A DNA stretch of 64,000 nucleotides from Fimbriimonadales bacterium (GTDB lineage Bacteria > Armatimonadota > Fimbriimonadia > Fimbriimonadales > GBS-DC), in contig BPGO01000001.1 of NCBI GenBank assembly GCA_026003075.1, positions 434,001-498,000 on the forward strand. Direction: 5' to 3'. Each line of letters starts with the position of its first letter. The stretch's first letter is position 1. The translations under genes were made by a program, and so were the position numbers. The notes under the pieces are model-generated. The model was not told the DNA's origin. It saw only the letters and a program-made list of their open reading frames with translations, and made no database searches. Shown here in pieces: positions 41,925 to 50,332 of the stretch.

Positions 41925-43332
41925 CCATGCCGTCTACGGTGGCTCGAATCACTCGATTATAAAGTGCCTTTTGCTGAGGCGTAAGTAGACAAGAATTATG
42001 CCACAACAGTACCATATCGCCTGCGAAGAGACGGACTCGGTTTGCTAAAGTAATCAAGGTATCCACTACCTCATCGAAAGAAAGCCTCATGTAGTCGATC
42101 AGGGTCCTGTCCATCGCGATTAGAGGACGTTCACGCAGTCGAAGTGATTGCCGCGTCTTGAGATTGAACACAGGGTATTCGTAGCATACACCGCACCGAA
42201 ACCCTACACAATCGGCGTAGGCTAAGGTACTATCGTAGTCTAAGCCCGCATCGTTCCACGCTTGCCAAGTAAGGGGATTTTCCCATCTTAGGTAATGTTG
42301 TCGGCCTCCCCAGTGTGATTGCTGGATTCCTATATGCTGAACCACAGAACGCAACCGATTAAATTCGTGTAGCACTTGCTCAGGGCGTCGATATGTCTCG
42401 TAGCTAGTGTGCAGCCCTATAAGATGTCCCCTTCTATGAATAGCACAAAGCAGATCTTGAATGTAATCGTCTTTCAGGGTATAAACGCCATCTCGAATCC
42501 CTGAAGTGTGGTCGGCAATAAAATAGAACTCGCTCTGCAATCCGTGTGCTTCACTAAGATGCATTAGCCAATCAAAGGTGTTTGCAGGATCGATGTGAAA
42601 CTGATTGAGCAGTTTTGCGCCAATGCGCCCTACACAAGAACCGAAGGAGCGTCGCGCGAGCACATCACCCAACGCACCACGCAACACCAGTATCCACGGG
42701 ACTCGATAGCCCACTGCGGGCCAATCCACATCGTGAGTCGGAATCACACGATAGGTACGCGGTTTACGCTCAAGGAAGCTCCAAAGACGCTTCATTGCGA
42801 TCCACAGAATTTCCAAGTACTCATTAACCAGTGGACGGCTCAAAAAACCCTCACGGTATGCCAACGACATCTTTGCAGGGAATCTCTGATAGGCGTCTCG
42901 CTCTCTAACCACACATTCCTCATAGCGCGTTAGCATCCAAAAACAGCTCCCCAATATGTCAAGATTCACATGGATTCGGTTGTCAGAAATTACTAATAAG
43001 GGACAAGAAGGTTCAAAATTACCATAGAGTACTGGTAAAGTTTCTTCACATAACTGCGCTTCAGGAAGTTCACTACGCACCTTTATCTTGTGTAAGGGAG
43101 TAGTGGGCAACGAATCGGGATGAAGCCAGGTACTCTCAGGAGTTTTGAATAGACCCTCCGATAGGGTTAAGCGTGCTGGGTGCCCGATAACTTCTATCAC
43201 GGTAGTTGTAGTAGGGCATGGCTTGATGATTGTTGGTAGTCCTAAGAATTCATACAGAAGTGTCTGCACAATGTAACGGCGTTCGGGTAAGTAAGTTTCT
43301 GGTACAGTCACCTGCAGAATTGGAGACCTCAT
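41920..43332 (-). CDS. Polysaccharide-deacetylase-like protein with extended N-terminal domain
   Basis: 470 residues. The second half has the NodB-like barrel: PTHDVDWPAVGY supplies the first acidic metal ligand, GHLIGLHTSYETYR the His pair, HWGGRQHYLRWENPLTWQAWNDAGLDYDST the motif 3 region, and VLLWHNSC the final His. The first half (1-150) resembles the DUF7033-type domain often fused to such enzymes. It may remove an acetyl group from a sugar of the glycan, or act on a lipid-linked precursor. The start at 43332 follows the ATP-grasp stop by 10 nt. Cytoplasmic: no signal peptide. Confidence 0.78.
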   Translation of the reverse strand: MRSPILQVTVPETYLPERRYIVQTLLYEFLGLPTIIKPCPTTTTVIEVIGHPARLTLSEGLFKTPESTWLHPDSLPTTPLHKIKVRSELPEAQLCEETLPVLYGNFEPSCPLLVISDNRIHVNLDILGSCFWMLTRYEECVVRERDAYQRFPAKMSLAYREGFLSRPLVNEYLEILWIAMKRLWSFLERKPRTYRVIPTHDVDWPAVGYRVPWILVLRGALGDVLARRSFGSCVGRIGAKLLNQFHIDPANTFDWLMHLSEAHGLQSEFYFIADHTSGIRDGVYTLKDDYIQDLLCAIHRRGHLIGLHTSYETYRRPEQVLHEFNRLRSVVQHIGIQQSHWGGRQHYLRWENPLTWQAWNDAGLDYDSTLAYADCVGFRCGVCYEYPVFNLKTRQSLRLRERPLIAMDRTLIDYMRLSFDEVVDTLITLANRVRLFAGDMVLLWHNSCLLTPQQKALYNRVIRATVDGMV

Positions 43333-43342
43333 CTCACTTATT

Positions 43343-44410
43343 TTACCTCGAACGAAACAAGAACCGAACAGTTCGTCCAATTATGAAGCGCACAGCCCGC
43401 CCCCAAGTGGGGAACCCGTAGACAACACAACCTCTCTGCCGTGCTTTGCGAACTTCTTCTTGATAGCTCCGGTAGAGCGTTTGTCTATTACTCATCAAGG
43501 CAAAAAACAAAAAGATTCGGTCTATCCATAACATCGGACGATAAGGTAACATAAGTTCCTCGTCGGTAGCGGTCGGGATCGTGAATTGATCGTCAAGGTA
43601 CGCACGAATCAGGCAATTCTCATATCCTGCCAGGAATAACCCATGCTGCATCCAAAAACGCGGATTTAGCTCCAGAATATAGTATTGACCAGTTCGTGAG
43701 TCTCGCAGAAATTCCATTTCAAAAGGTCCACGATAATCCAAGGTGTTCAAAACATGTTGGACTCGTTTACCCAGTCCCTTCGGCGCGGGAACAGTTTCCA
43801 CCAGCACTCCTGTGCTTAGGTTGCCACCGTCTCCTAAGACCTTACGCGTAGCAATGAAGAAACTCCGATGGGGCTGCAGGAAGTCATAAAACCCAGCAAC
43901 AGATAAATTTTCGGCGTCAGTTAAGAACTGCTGAACAAGTAAAAGATCTGGATTAATGCCATGGCTTTGCAATACACGGATTGCCTGTGACATTTGCTCC
44001 GTTGAAAGACATACCATCCCTCGTGGGAGCTTGCGCGAGCCGACCCAAGAACGTCGGGGCTTCAAGACCAACGGCGGTGAGATGCGATTTTGGAGATCGG
44101 AACTAAAGGAAGCAAATGGAACAGGGGTCTCGCCAATCGCACATAAATGACAGGCTAACAGAAGCTTGTCTACAAATATAGGATTGTAGGTTCTCGGAAG
44201 AAAATGTGCAGGAACTTCGATCTGTGCCGCGCGCGCCCAACCAGCCTCGTCTGTGAAAAATAGCGTGCTTGCTGCTAATAATGCTTGATCAATTGCGTTA
44301 TACTTCGAACGAGGTAAGATTGTTGACCGATAGTTCAAACTCCGCAATCCTTGCTGCAGGGTCCATGCATTAATATAGTCGCCGCAAACTATCGCGTGAC
44401 GCTTAGTCAT
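43343..44410 (-). CDS. ATP-grasp family ligase
   Basis: 355 residues. The ATP-grasp fold is indicated by PPLVLKPRRSWVGSRKLPRG (nucleotide-binding lysine and flexible loop), LLLVQQFLTDAENLSVAGFYD, and the metal-binding end YRGPFEMEFLRD ... YYILELNPRFWMQHGL. Members join a carboxylate to an amine using ATP. The substrate is unknown; the nearby route to a sugar uronic acid offers a carboxylate. The ATG at 44410 overlaps the methyltransferase stop (ATGA); an in-frame ATG at 44419 is the alternative. Confidence 0.8.
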   Translation of the reverse strand: MTKRHAIVCGDYINAWTLQQGLRSLNYRSTILPRSKYNAIDQALLAASTLFFTDEAGWARAAQIEVPAHFLPRTYNPIFVDKLLLACHLCAIGETPVPFASFSSDLQNRISPPLVLKPRRSWVGSRKLPRGMVCLSTEQMSQAIRVLQSHGINPDLLLVQQFLTDAENLSVAGFYDFLQPHRSFFIATRKVLGDGGNLSTGVLVETVPAPKGLGKRVQHVLNTLDYRGPFEMEFLRDSRTGQYYILELNPRFWMQHGLFLAGYENCLIRAYLDDQFTIPTATDEELMLPYRPMLWIDRIFLFFALMSNRQTLYRSYQEEVRKARQRGCVVYGFPTWGRAVRFIIGRTVRFLFRSR

Positions 44411-45108
44411 TCTAACCATCCCACCGCCATAATTCGTTCACAGGTTTCCCACTGCCAGATTCTATAGGTTAGACGATAGTACCAGCGTACCAAGAAGCGA
44501 TTACGAGAGTACTTGATGAGTCGATTGCACCACAGAGAGCCGAATGGGTAAAGGTCTATACGACTACATAAAGAACGCATCAGCTCTGTAATCTCATCTG
44601 GTTCAAAGAAGCGAATTTGATAGAGGGGATCATGCTTCGCTTTTTCTGCAAATTGACACTTTAGTGAGCTATTCAGTGCATTGTGAACTGTACAGACCAT
44701 CCAACGGCGTGTGACGCGCCGCTGTTCTTGTAGAATCCGCTCAATCATTGAGTTATCGTTAAAGCACACAAGCAAGCCATTATGGTAGCTCAGGTCAAAC
44801 ATTTCGCTCCCGAATGAGAGGGCTGTGGCGTCTTCTACTTGAAAACACTGTGCCCAACGAGGGTAAAGTTTGCGTGCTATTTCTACAGCTTGTGTAGCGA
44901 AATCCGTACCAATACAGTGATAGCCCCATTTGTTAAGTTGCGCAACATCTCGAAAACTCCCAGCACCGAGCTCCAAAATAGTTCCAACCCCCTTGGGAAG
45001 AACACAGTAAAGGTAGTACGCTTGGTAGCTCGGTTGGCTCATATAGCGTCGATAGTGTTTTAGCCAAGCATTGGACCACCAGTGCGGATTTGCGAGATCC
45101 TCATGCAT
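44407..45108 (-). CDS. SAM-dependent methyltransferase, class I
   Basis: 233 residues. The SAM-binding motif is ILELGAGSFRDVAQL, the acidic loop of motif II is CIGTDFATQAVEIAR, and the later strands are DLSYHNGLLVCFND and RRWMVCTVHNAL. No membrane segment. Position in the polysaccharide operon, coupled to an ATP-grasp ligase, suggests methylation of a sugar or of an attached group; the target is unknown. It starts 7 nt after the flippase stop. Confidence 0.85.
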   Translation of the reverse strand: MHEDLANPHWWSNAWLKHYRRYMSQPSYQAYYLYCVLPKGVGTILELGAGSFRDVAQLNKWGYHCIGTDFATQAVEIARKLYPRWAQCFQVEDATALSFGSEMFDLSYHNGLLVCFNDNSMIERILQEQRRVTRRWMVCTVHNALNSSLKCQFAEKAKHDPLYQIRFFEPDEITELMRSLCSRIDLYPFGSLWCNRLIKYSRNRFLVRWYYRLTYRIWQWETCERIMAVGWLE

Positions 45109-45115
45109 AACGCTG

Positions 45116-46585
45116 TTAATTATACCTTCTCCCTCCGTTCGTTTGTAGGCTCGTGTACAACGCAGACCATACTGTATTGTATAAATAAAGTATTGTTATT
45201 AATGTCATTAATATTAAGAACATCAAAGACGATATTTTTGATCCTGAATATTTAAAGAACACCATTACAACCGTCATACTAATCCACCATCCCATTCGTT
45301 TGCCTGGTAAGAAAACTGTCCTCACAGGTAGCCCACAGACGTGCAAAAGCAGGAGCAACAGCCCAAGCCACAATAATGTACCACTAATCGAAAAACAACC
45401 GACAGCAGAGTATTCATCTCCGCCAAGTGCAGCGACCAGTGCAATAGACGCGAATCGTTGAATAAATAATAGAGATTGAAAAAGTGTACTGAAGCACTGC
45501 TTCTCGTATAGAGTAAAAATTTCTGTAAAAGGATTAACCACAAAAGATAGAAACACGAGTGGAATTAGCCACTGAATCATAATTCCTGTTTCCTGCCAGC
45601 CGCTGCCAAGCAGGATCAGACTGATTTCTGGACCTAATATGCCACAGAAAAGAACAAAAGGCATTATCATTTCTACTTGGCGAGTATACAAGCGTTGGGT
45701 TATCTCAGGTAAGTGATCGCGCTCGCGAATAGCCGTACTCAAGTACGCATGCCCAATAGACTGTCCGACTAACGAAGGAAGAGCATTCAGAATACGATAC
45801 GCAACTGCATAGTACCCGGCAATCTTGACGCCGAAGTAGTGAGTTATCAGCAGCAGCGGTATCTGCAAGTTGATCCCACTTATTAAGCCGCTCCATAGGT
45901 AAAATTGCGGGAACTGTCTGTAACGCATTGCGACAGCACGAGTGTCGGCACACGGCAAACGAATTAGGGATGGCATGCGTGTCCAATACGATATCAGCGT
46001 CACCTGAGCAATTTGACTAATAATATATCCAACGATCAATGCATTCTCTATTAGAAAAAAGCCACCTATTTGAGTTACTATCAATACCACTGACTGAACT
46101 AGCTTCGATATAGCGATACCTTTCAAGAGTTGATGTTTTAATGCGTAGAAATATAATCCCTGATTTAGAGCAGTAACGAATACACTTATTGGCAACAACC
46201 AAAGAATCCATACATTTATTTGTGGTCCTAGGTAAAATGAAAATAATTTTGGAAAAAATAGGACGAGAAGTGCAATTATGATGCTTCCAGCAAATGAACA
46301 GAAAAATACAAGATTTAACAAATGGACTGAGTGCCGTGGGTCTTCTGGCAGTGGTATTGCTAGTTCATAGCGTAAAGAAACGACAACTGCAGCGGTTGTG
46401 ACAAACGCGGTAAAAATTGCCAAGGTGCCTAAGTCTTCTGGAGAATAAAGCCGCGATAGCACAGGTACAGACAGCATTGCTAAACTCTGTGACAATATAG
46501 TGCTGCCCGTAATCCATACTACTGAGCGCGCAAGCATATCCATCGAATGCAACCGTTGTCGCAAGTAAGATATCATAGATTTCAT
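45116..46585 (-). CDS. wzx: Lipid-linked oligosaccharide flippase (Wzx, MOP superfamily)
   Basis: 489 residues with about twelve to fourteen hydrophobic segments. The opening ARSVVWITGSTILSQSLAML then VPVLSRLYSPEDLGTLAIF is the classic start of Wzx/RfbX polysaccharide translocases. It flips undecaprenyl-linked repeat units across the inner membrane before polymerisation. Base composition is very AT-rich here (14 of 60 G/C at 46201-46260), unlike the rest of the window, suggesting lateral origin. ATGA overlap with the WbpE-like gene upstream. Confidence 0.9.
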   Translation of the reverse strand: MKSMISYLRQRLHSMDMLARSVVWITGSTILSQSLAMLSVPVLSRLYSPEDLGTLAIFTAFVTTAAVVVSLRYELAIPLPEDPRHSVHLLNLVFFCSFAGSIIIALLVLFFPKLFSFYLGPQINVWILWLLPISVFVTALNQGLYFYALKHQLLKGIAISKLVQSVVLIVTQIGGFFLIENALIVGYIISQIAQVTLISYWTRMPSLIRLPCADTRAVAMRYRQFPQFYLWSGLISGINLQIPLLLITHYFGVKIAGYYAVAYRILNALPSLVGQSIGHAYLSTAIRERDHLPEITQRLYTRQVEMIMPFVLFCGILGPEISLILLGSGWQETGIMIQWLIPLVFLSFVVNPFTEIFTLYEKQCFSTLFQSLLFIQRFASIALVAALGGDEYSAVGCFSISGTLLWLGLLLLLLHVCGLPVRTVFLPGKRMGWWISMTVVMVFFKYSGSKISSLMFLILMTLITILYLYNTVWSALYTSLQTNGGRRYN

Positions 46586-47688
46586 GAATTCATAAAAGCA
46601 TTAATTGCTTCGGCAACCCGTTGTTGGTGTGACAAATTTAGCGTATGCCCCATCGGCAAACTTAGCACTTCACGCGATGCTAATTCTGCCTGAGGTAGGC
46701 GAATTGAAATATCTTGATAAATTGGCAAAAGATGTAGTGGGACAGGATAATATATGGCAGTATCAATTCCCACTTCGCGTAGTCGTGCCTGAAGCCAGTC
46801 GCGTCGGTTATTGTGTACACGAATCGTATATTGGTGGTAGACATGGTAGGCATAGGGGGCCTCGTAAGGTAGCTCTATATCGGGAACGCCGCGAAGTAAT
46901 TCATTGTAATAAGCAGCTGCTTCTCGTCGCTTACGGTTCCACTCATCTATATGGTGAATTTTCACACGCAGGATTGCAGCTTGTATCTCATCCAATCGGG
47001 AGTTGACCCCCACGCGTTCGTTATAATACTTTTTACGTGCCCCATGCACCCGCAGTATTCGCACAGTGTCAGCAATTGTATCATCATTGGTCACAAGCAT
47101 TCCGCCGTCCCCGAATGCTCCAAGATTTTTCGAGGGGAAAAACGAAAGTGCTCCGGCATCTCCAATTGACCCCAGCTTGCGCCCTTTGTATTCCCCCCCA
47201 AATGCTTGTGCCACATCTTCCAGAACTCTCAAGCCGAACTCCCGTGCAATCTCCATGATCTGACCCATATCAGCAGCGTGTCCATATAGATGAACAGGAA
47301 TAATCGCCTTCGTACGCGGAGTGATCTTCGCAAGTACCTGTTCTACATTCAAATTGAAGGTACGCGGATCGATATCCACGAACACAGGCACCGCTTTAAA
47401 GTGGCTAATGGCTTCAGCCGTTGCAAAGAAAGTGAATGGAGTCGTAATTACCTCGTCGCCTGGCTTGATACCCAATGCGTGAATGCCTAAAATTAACGCG
47501 TCCGTGCCAGAGTTAAGAGCCACAGCATGTTTGACTCCCAAGTAGCGGGCAATCTCTTGCTCTAACGCTTTGACATTAGGTCCCATAATGAACACGCCGC
47601 TACGCAACACCTCTTGGATGGCAGCATTGATTTCATCCCACAAGAGCTCGACTTCAGCCTTCAAATCCAATAATGACACGCGGTTCAT
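46582..47688 (-). CDS. wbpE: Sugar-nucleotide aminotransferase, WbpE-like (DegT family)
   Basis: PLP aminotransferase of 368 residues. The PLP lysine is in SFFPSKNLGAFGDGGM. Other landmarks are MGPNVKALEQEIARYLGVKHAVALNSGTDALIL and EDVAQAFGGEYKGRKLGSIGD. This sequence type matches WbpE, which aminates the 3-keto group of UDP-GlcNAc uronic acid. The call is supported by the adjacent WbpB-WbpD fusion, overlapping it by 4 nt (ATGA). Confidence 0.86.
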   Translation of the reverse strand: MNRVSLLDLKAEVELLWDEINAAIQEVLRSGVFIMGPNVKALEQEIARYLGVKHAVALNSGTDALILGIHALGIKPGDEVITTPFTFFATAEAISHFKAVPVFVDIDPRTFNLNVEQVLAKITPRTKAIIPVHLYGHAADMGQIMEIAREFGLRVLEDVAQAFGGEYKGRKLGSIGDAGALSFFPSKNLGAFGDGGMLVTNDDTIADTVRILRVHGARKKYYNERVGVNSRLDEIQAAILRVKIHHIDEWNRKRREAAAYYNELLRGVPDIELPYEAPYAYHVYHQYTIRVHNNRRDWLQARLREVGIDTAIYYPVPLHLLPIYQDISIRLPQAELASREVLSLPMGHTLNLSHQQRVAEAINAFMNS

Positions 47689-49262
47689 ACCGAAACCTCC
47701 CGCACATATTCACCTTCCTTCTGATAACGCATCCCACACTGAACGCATTGAGCATGTTCGAATCCGTCGCGTTTTTCGAATTGGAGGCGAACCCCACATT
47801 GGCACACCCAACCGGCAACACGCGCGGGTATCCCTATTACAAGAGCATAGTCCGGCACATCGTGCGTGACAACTGCACCTGCTCCGACGAAAGCGTAGCG
47901 TCCCACTGTTACACCACAGACAATTGTGCAGTTCGCCCCCAAAGTCGCTCCGCGTTTTACTATTGTAGACTTATACTCCGACTTTCTGGAGACATGGCTG
48001 CGAGGGTTAATCACATTCGTGAACACTACGCTAGGACCACAAAACACATCATCTTCCAAAATGACGCCTGTATATAGGGAGACATTGTTCTGAATTTTGA
48101 CGTTGTTGCCCACCACGACATCAGAGGCGATAAATACATTTTGACCAATGTTGCAGTTTCTACCAATTTTCGCATGAGGCATGATATGGGAAAAGTGCCA
48201 AATACGTGTACCTATCCCGATTTCACATGGCTCATCAATAACTGCAGTCTCGTGGGCAAAGTAGGTAGATGAAGATGAGTGGGTTAACCAACGTGGAATA
48301 CCGTTCTGGTTGAGAGAATGTTGACACGCCTCCAATACTTCCAGTACCCGTAAAGCCTCCTCGCCATCCGTATATGGCGTACGACGAGTCTTGAGGCAAT
48401 CTAAAAAATGTTGACACTCAATATACAAAGGTTCAACTTGTTCAAAAGGCACAGACTGGGCTTCAGTTAGTCGTGGCACAGGTGTTCGCTCACGCCATTC
48501 CACAGGATGCTTTAAAACACGCAGCTTATGATCTGGATCGGTGTCGGCAAAGACAGCCATCCCTTCGCTCCCAACCACAACCAAGCGATGTTCTTTATGT
48601 GGATGTAACCAACTCACAAAAATATGAGATTGAACACCACTTGGAAATGAGAGGGTGGTAATTGTTGTATCAGCAATCTTTGGGTGGAGGTAACTCCCTC
48701 CATGAGCTGCTACGCGAATCGGCATCTCATTGAGCAGATAAAGCATAACGGAAACATCGTGGGGTGCGAAACTCCAAAGAATGTTCTCTTCTTTGCGAAA
48801 TCGTCCCAAATTAAGACGATTCGAGTATAAATAGTATAGCTTACCAAGCGCACCACTGTCTATGAGATGTTTGAGATGGTTTACTGCAGGATGGTAGCGC
48901 AGCAAATGTCCCACCATTAATATACGTTCTCGCTGCCGTGCTAACTCAACCAATTCGCGACCTTGTGCAGCTATGAGTGCAAGGGGTTTCTCTACGAAAA
49001 CATCCTTACCTGCAAGCAACGCTCGCTTAGTCATTTCATAATGAGTAATCGCAGGGGTTGCGATGGCGACTGCGTTCACATCCGCACGACGCAACAGTGC
49101 CTCGTAGTCGACAATAAATTCAACGCCTGGGTATTGTTCAACAACGACCTGTCCCACTTCTAACCTATTATCACAAACCGCTACCAATACATTCATTTGA
49201 AAAAAAACGCGTGCAAGATTCTTACCCCAGTGTCCATGCCCAACAACCGCAATTCGATGCAT
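47685..49262 (-). CDS. Fusion of UDP-sugar 3-dehydrogenase (WbpB-like), N-acetyltransferase (WbpD-like) and zinc ribbon
   Basis: 525 residues in three parts. Residues 1-320 are a Gfo/Idh/MocA NAD-dependent oxidoreductase (IAVVGHGHWGKNLARVF; VEKPLAL; YHPAVNHLKHLI). Residues about 330-490 are a left-handed beta-helix acetyltransferase (IGIGTRIWHFSHIMPHAKIG; NVFIASDVVVGNNVKIQNNVSLYTGV; repeated hexapeptides). The last 35 residues hold C-x-C and C-x2-C (WVCQCG; CVQCGMRY), a zinc-ribbon-like tail. The first two domains match WbpB and WbpD, which flank WbpE in making UDP-2,3-diacetamido-glucuronic acid. The tail is not part of either. GGAGG is present upstream. Confidence 0.87.
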   Translation of the reverse strand: MHRIAVVGHGHWGKNLARVFFQMNVLVAVCDNRLEVGQVVVEQYPGVEFIVDYEALLRRADVNAVAIATPAITHYEMTKRALLAGKDVFVEKPLALIAAQGRELVELARQRERILMVGHLLRYHPAVNHLKHLIDSGALGKLYYLYSNRLNLGRFRKEENILWSFAPHDVSVMLYLLNEMPIRVAAHGGSYLHPKIADTTITTLSFPSGVQSHIFVSWLHPHKEHRLVVVGSEGMAVFADTDPDHKLRVLKHPVEWRERTPVPRLTEAQSVPFEQVEPLYIECQHFLDCLKTRRTPYTDGEEALRVLEVLEACQHSLNQNGIPRWLTHSSSSTYFAHETAVIDEPCEIGIGTRIWHFSHIMPHAKIGRNCNIGQNVFIASDVVVGNNVKIQNNVSLYTGVILEDDVFCGPSVVFTNVINPRSHVSRKSEYKSTIVKRGATLGANCTIVCGVTVGRYAFVGAGAVVTHDVPDYALVIGIPARVAGWVCQCGVRLQFEKRDGFEHAQCVQCGMRYQKEGEYVREVSV

Positions 49263-49285
49263 TTTTAAATCAGCCTCCTTGCCTA

Positions 49286-50260
49286 CTATAACTTCATCAC
49301 AGGCACAACCTTCCCCATCCTCGCCGACTCATCCGCCGCCAGTGTGACGGCAAGCGTTTTGACGCCTTCGCTGTAGTCGGCACGAATCAGGCTCCGATCG
49401 CCTGTCCGAATCGCTTCCAGAAACGCTTGCGACTCGCGCAGGTAAGGGTTGTCGCGCGAGAAAAATTCCTCTTTGCGGTTTGGCTCGGTCTCCACCATGC
49501 GTCCCCATGATACCTCAACGACACGCTCGGGGGTATAGACCTTCAGCCCCACTTCGCCCGGCGCGTGCAAGCCGTTGGTGTCGGTAATCACACCCACGGC
49601 GCCGTTGGCAAATTTCAAACATACCACATCGCTTACATTCACATCGCCGTCAGGGTGATGCAAGAGGGTTGGGTTGTTGAGGCTGTAGGCGAACACCTCC
49701 GCGATTTCGCCCACCAGATAGCGTGCGAGGTCGAAGATATGGGTGGTCTGTTCGATGAGTTGCCCGCCTGAGAGGGCGTGCCTGCGCCACCAAGGCACGC
49801 CGGGCATGCCACCGTCCCACGCGCCTTTGACCATGAGCACGGGGAGCCCCTGTAGGCGTTCCTTAGCGCGCTCAATCGCACCGTAGTAACGGAAGTGGTA
49901 GCCGACCATGCTGAGGATGCCCGCCCGTTGAATCGCTGCCTCGATGCGTTTGGCTTGCTCGAGCGTGCGCGCCACGGGCTTTTCCACAAAGAGGTGTATC
50001 CCGCGCTCTGCAGCGGCTTCTTCCGCGCCGTCGTGTCCGTGGGGGGGCACGCAGACATACAGCGCGTCGAGTGTCTCGTTCGCCAGCATCTCACGCCAGT
50101 TCGTATAGGCGCGTCCCCCAAAACGCTGGGCAGCGCGTTGGGCGCGTTCGGCATCTAAATCGCAGAACGCGATGGGGTGCGCCTCCTCTATCTGGCTCAG
50201 CGCGTCAAAGTGCGCTTGCGCAATCCCTCCAGTCCCGACAAAGCCGATGCGAATCGACAT
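49286..50260 (-). CDS. Gfo/Idh/MocA family oxidoreductase
   Basis: NAD(P)-dependent sugar or cyclitol dehydrogenase of 324 residues. The Rossmann motif is RIGFVGTGGIAQAHFDAL, with the conserved VEKPVARTLEQAKR lysine motif and GGQLIEQTTHIFDLARYLVG carrying the catalytic His. It lies 23 nt upstream of the WbpB-D fusion on the same strand, but its base composition matches the housekeeping genome, so it may be the native gene at the boundary. Its GGAGG ribosome site is inside the terminator hairpin of the upstream PQQ gene. Confidence 0.88.
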   Translation of the reverse strand: MSIRIGFVGTGGIAQAHFDALSQIEEAHPIAFCDLDAERAQRAAQRFGGRAYTNWREMLANETLDALYVCVPPHGHDGAEEAAAERGIHLFVEKPVARTLEQAKRIEAAIQRAGILSMVGYHFRYYGAIERAKERLQGLPVLMVKGAWDGGMPGVPWWRRHALSGGQLIEQTTHIFDLARYLVGEIAEVFAYSLNNPTLLHHPDGDVNVSDVVCLKFANGAVGVITDTNGLHAPGEVGLKVYTPERVVEVSWGRMVETEPNRKEEFFSRDNPYLRESQAFLEAIRTGDRSLIRADYSEGVKTLAVTLAADESARMGKVVPVMKL

Positions 50261-50306
50261 AAAAAAACGCCTCCAACCCCTATGATTCGCGAAGGTGGAG
50301 GCGTTT
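50261..50306 (-). terminator. Intrinsic terminator of the PQQ-dockerin gene, overlapping a ribosome site
   Basis: On the minus strand an 11-bp stem (aaacgcctcca / tggaggcgttt) is followed by a run of T ending directly at the ATG of the next gene. The GGAGG for that gene (50270-50274 as CCTCC on plus) lies in the 3' arm, so folding hides it. Confidence 0.75.
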
Positions 50307-50332
50307 CCTGCAGCAAACGGGAATCAGAACGC

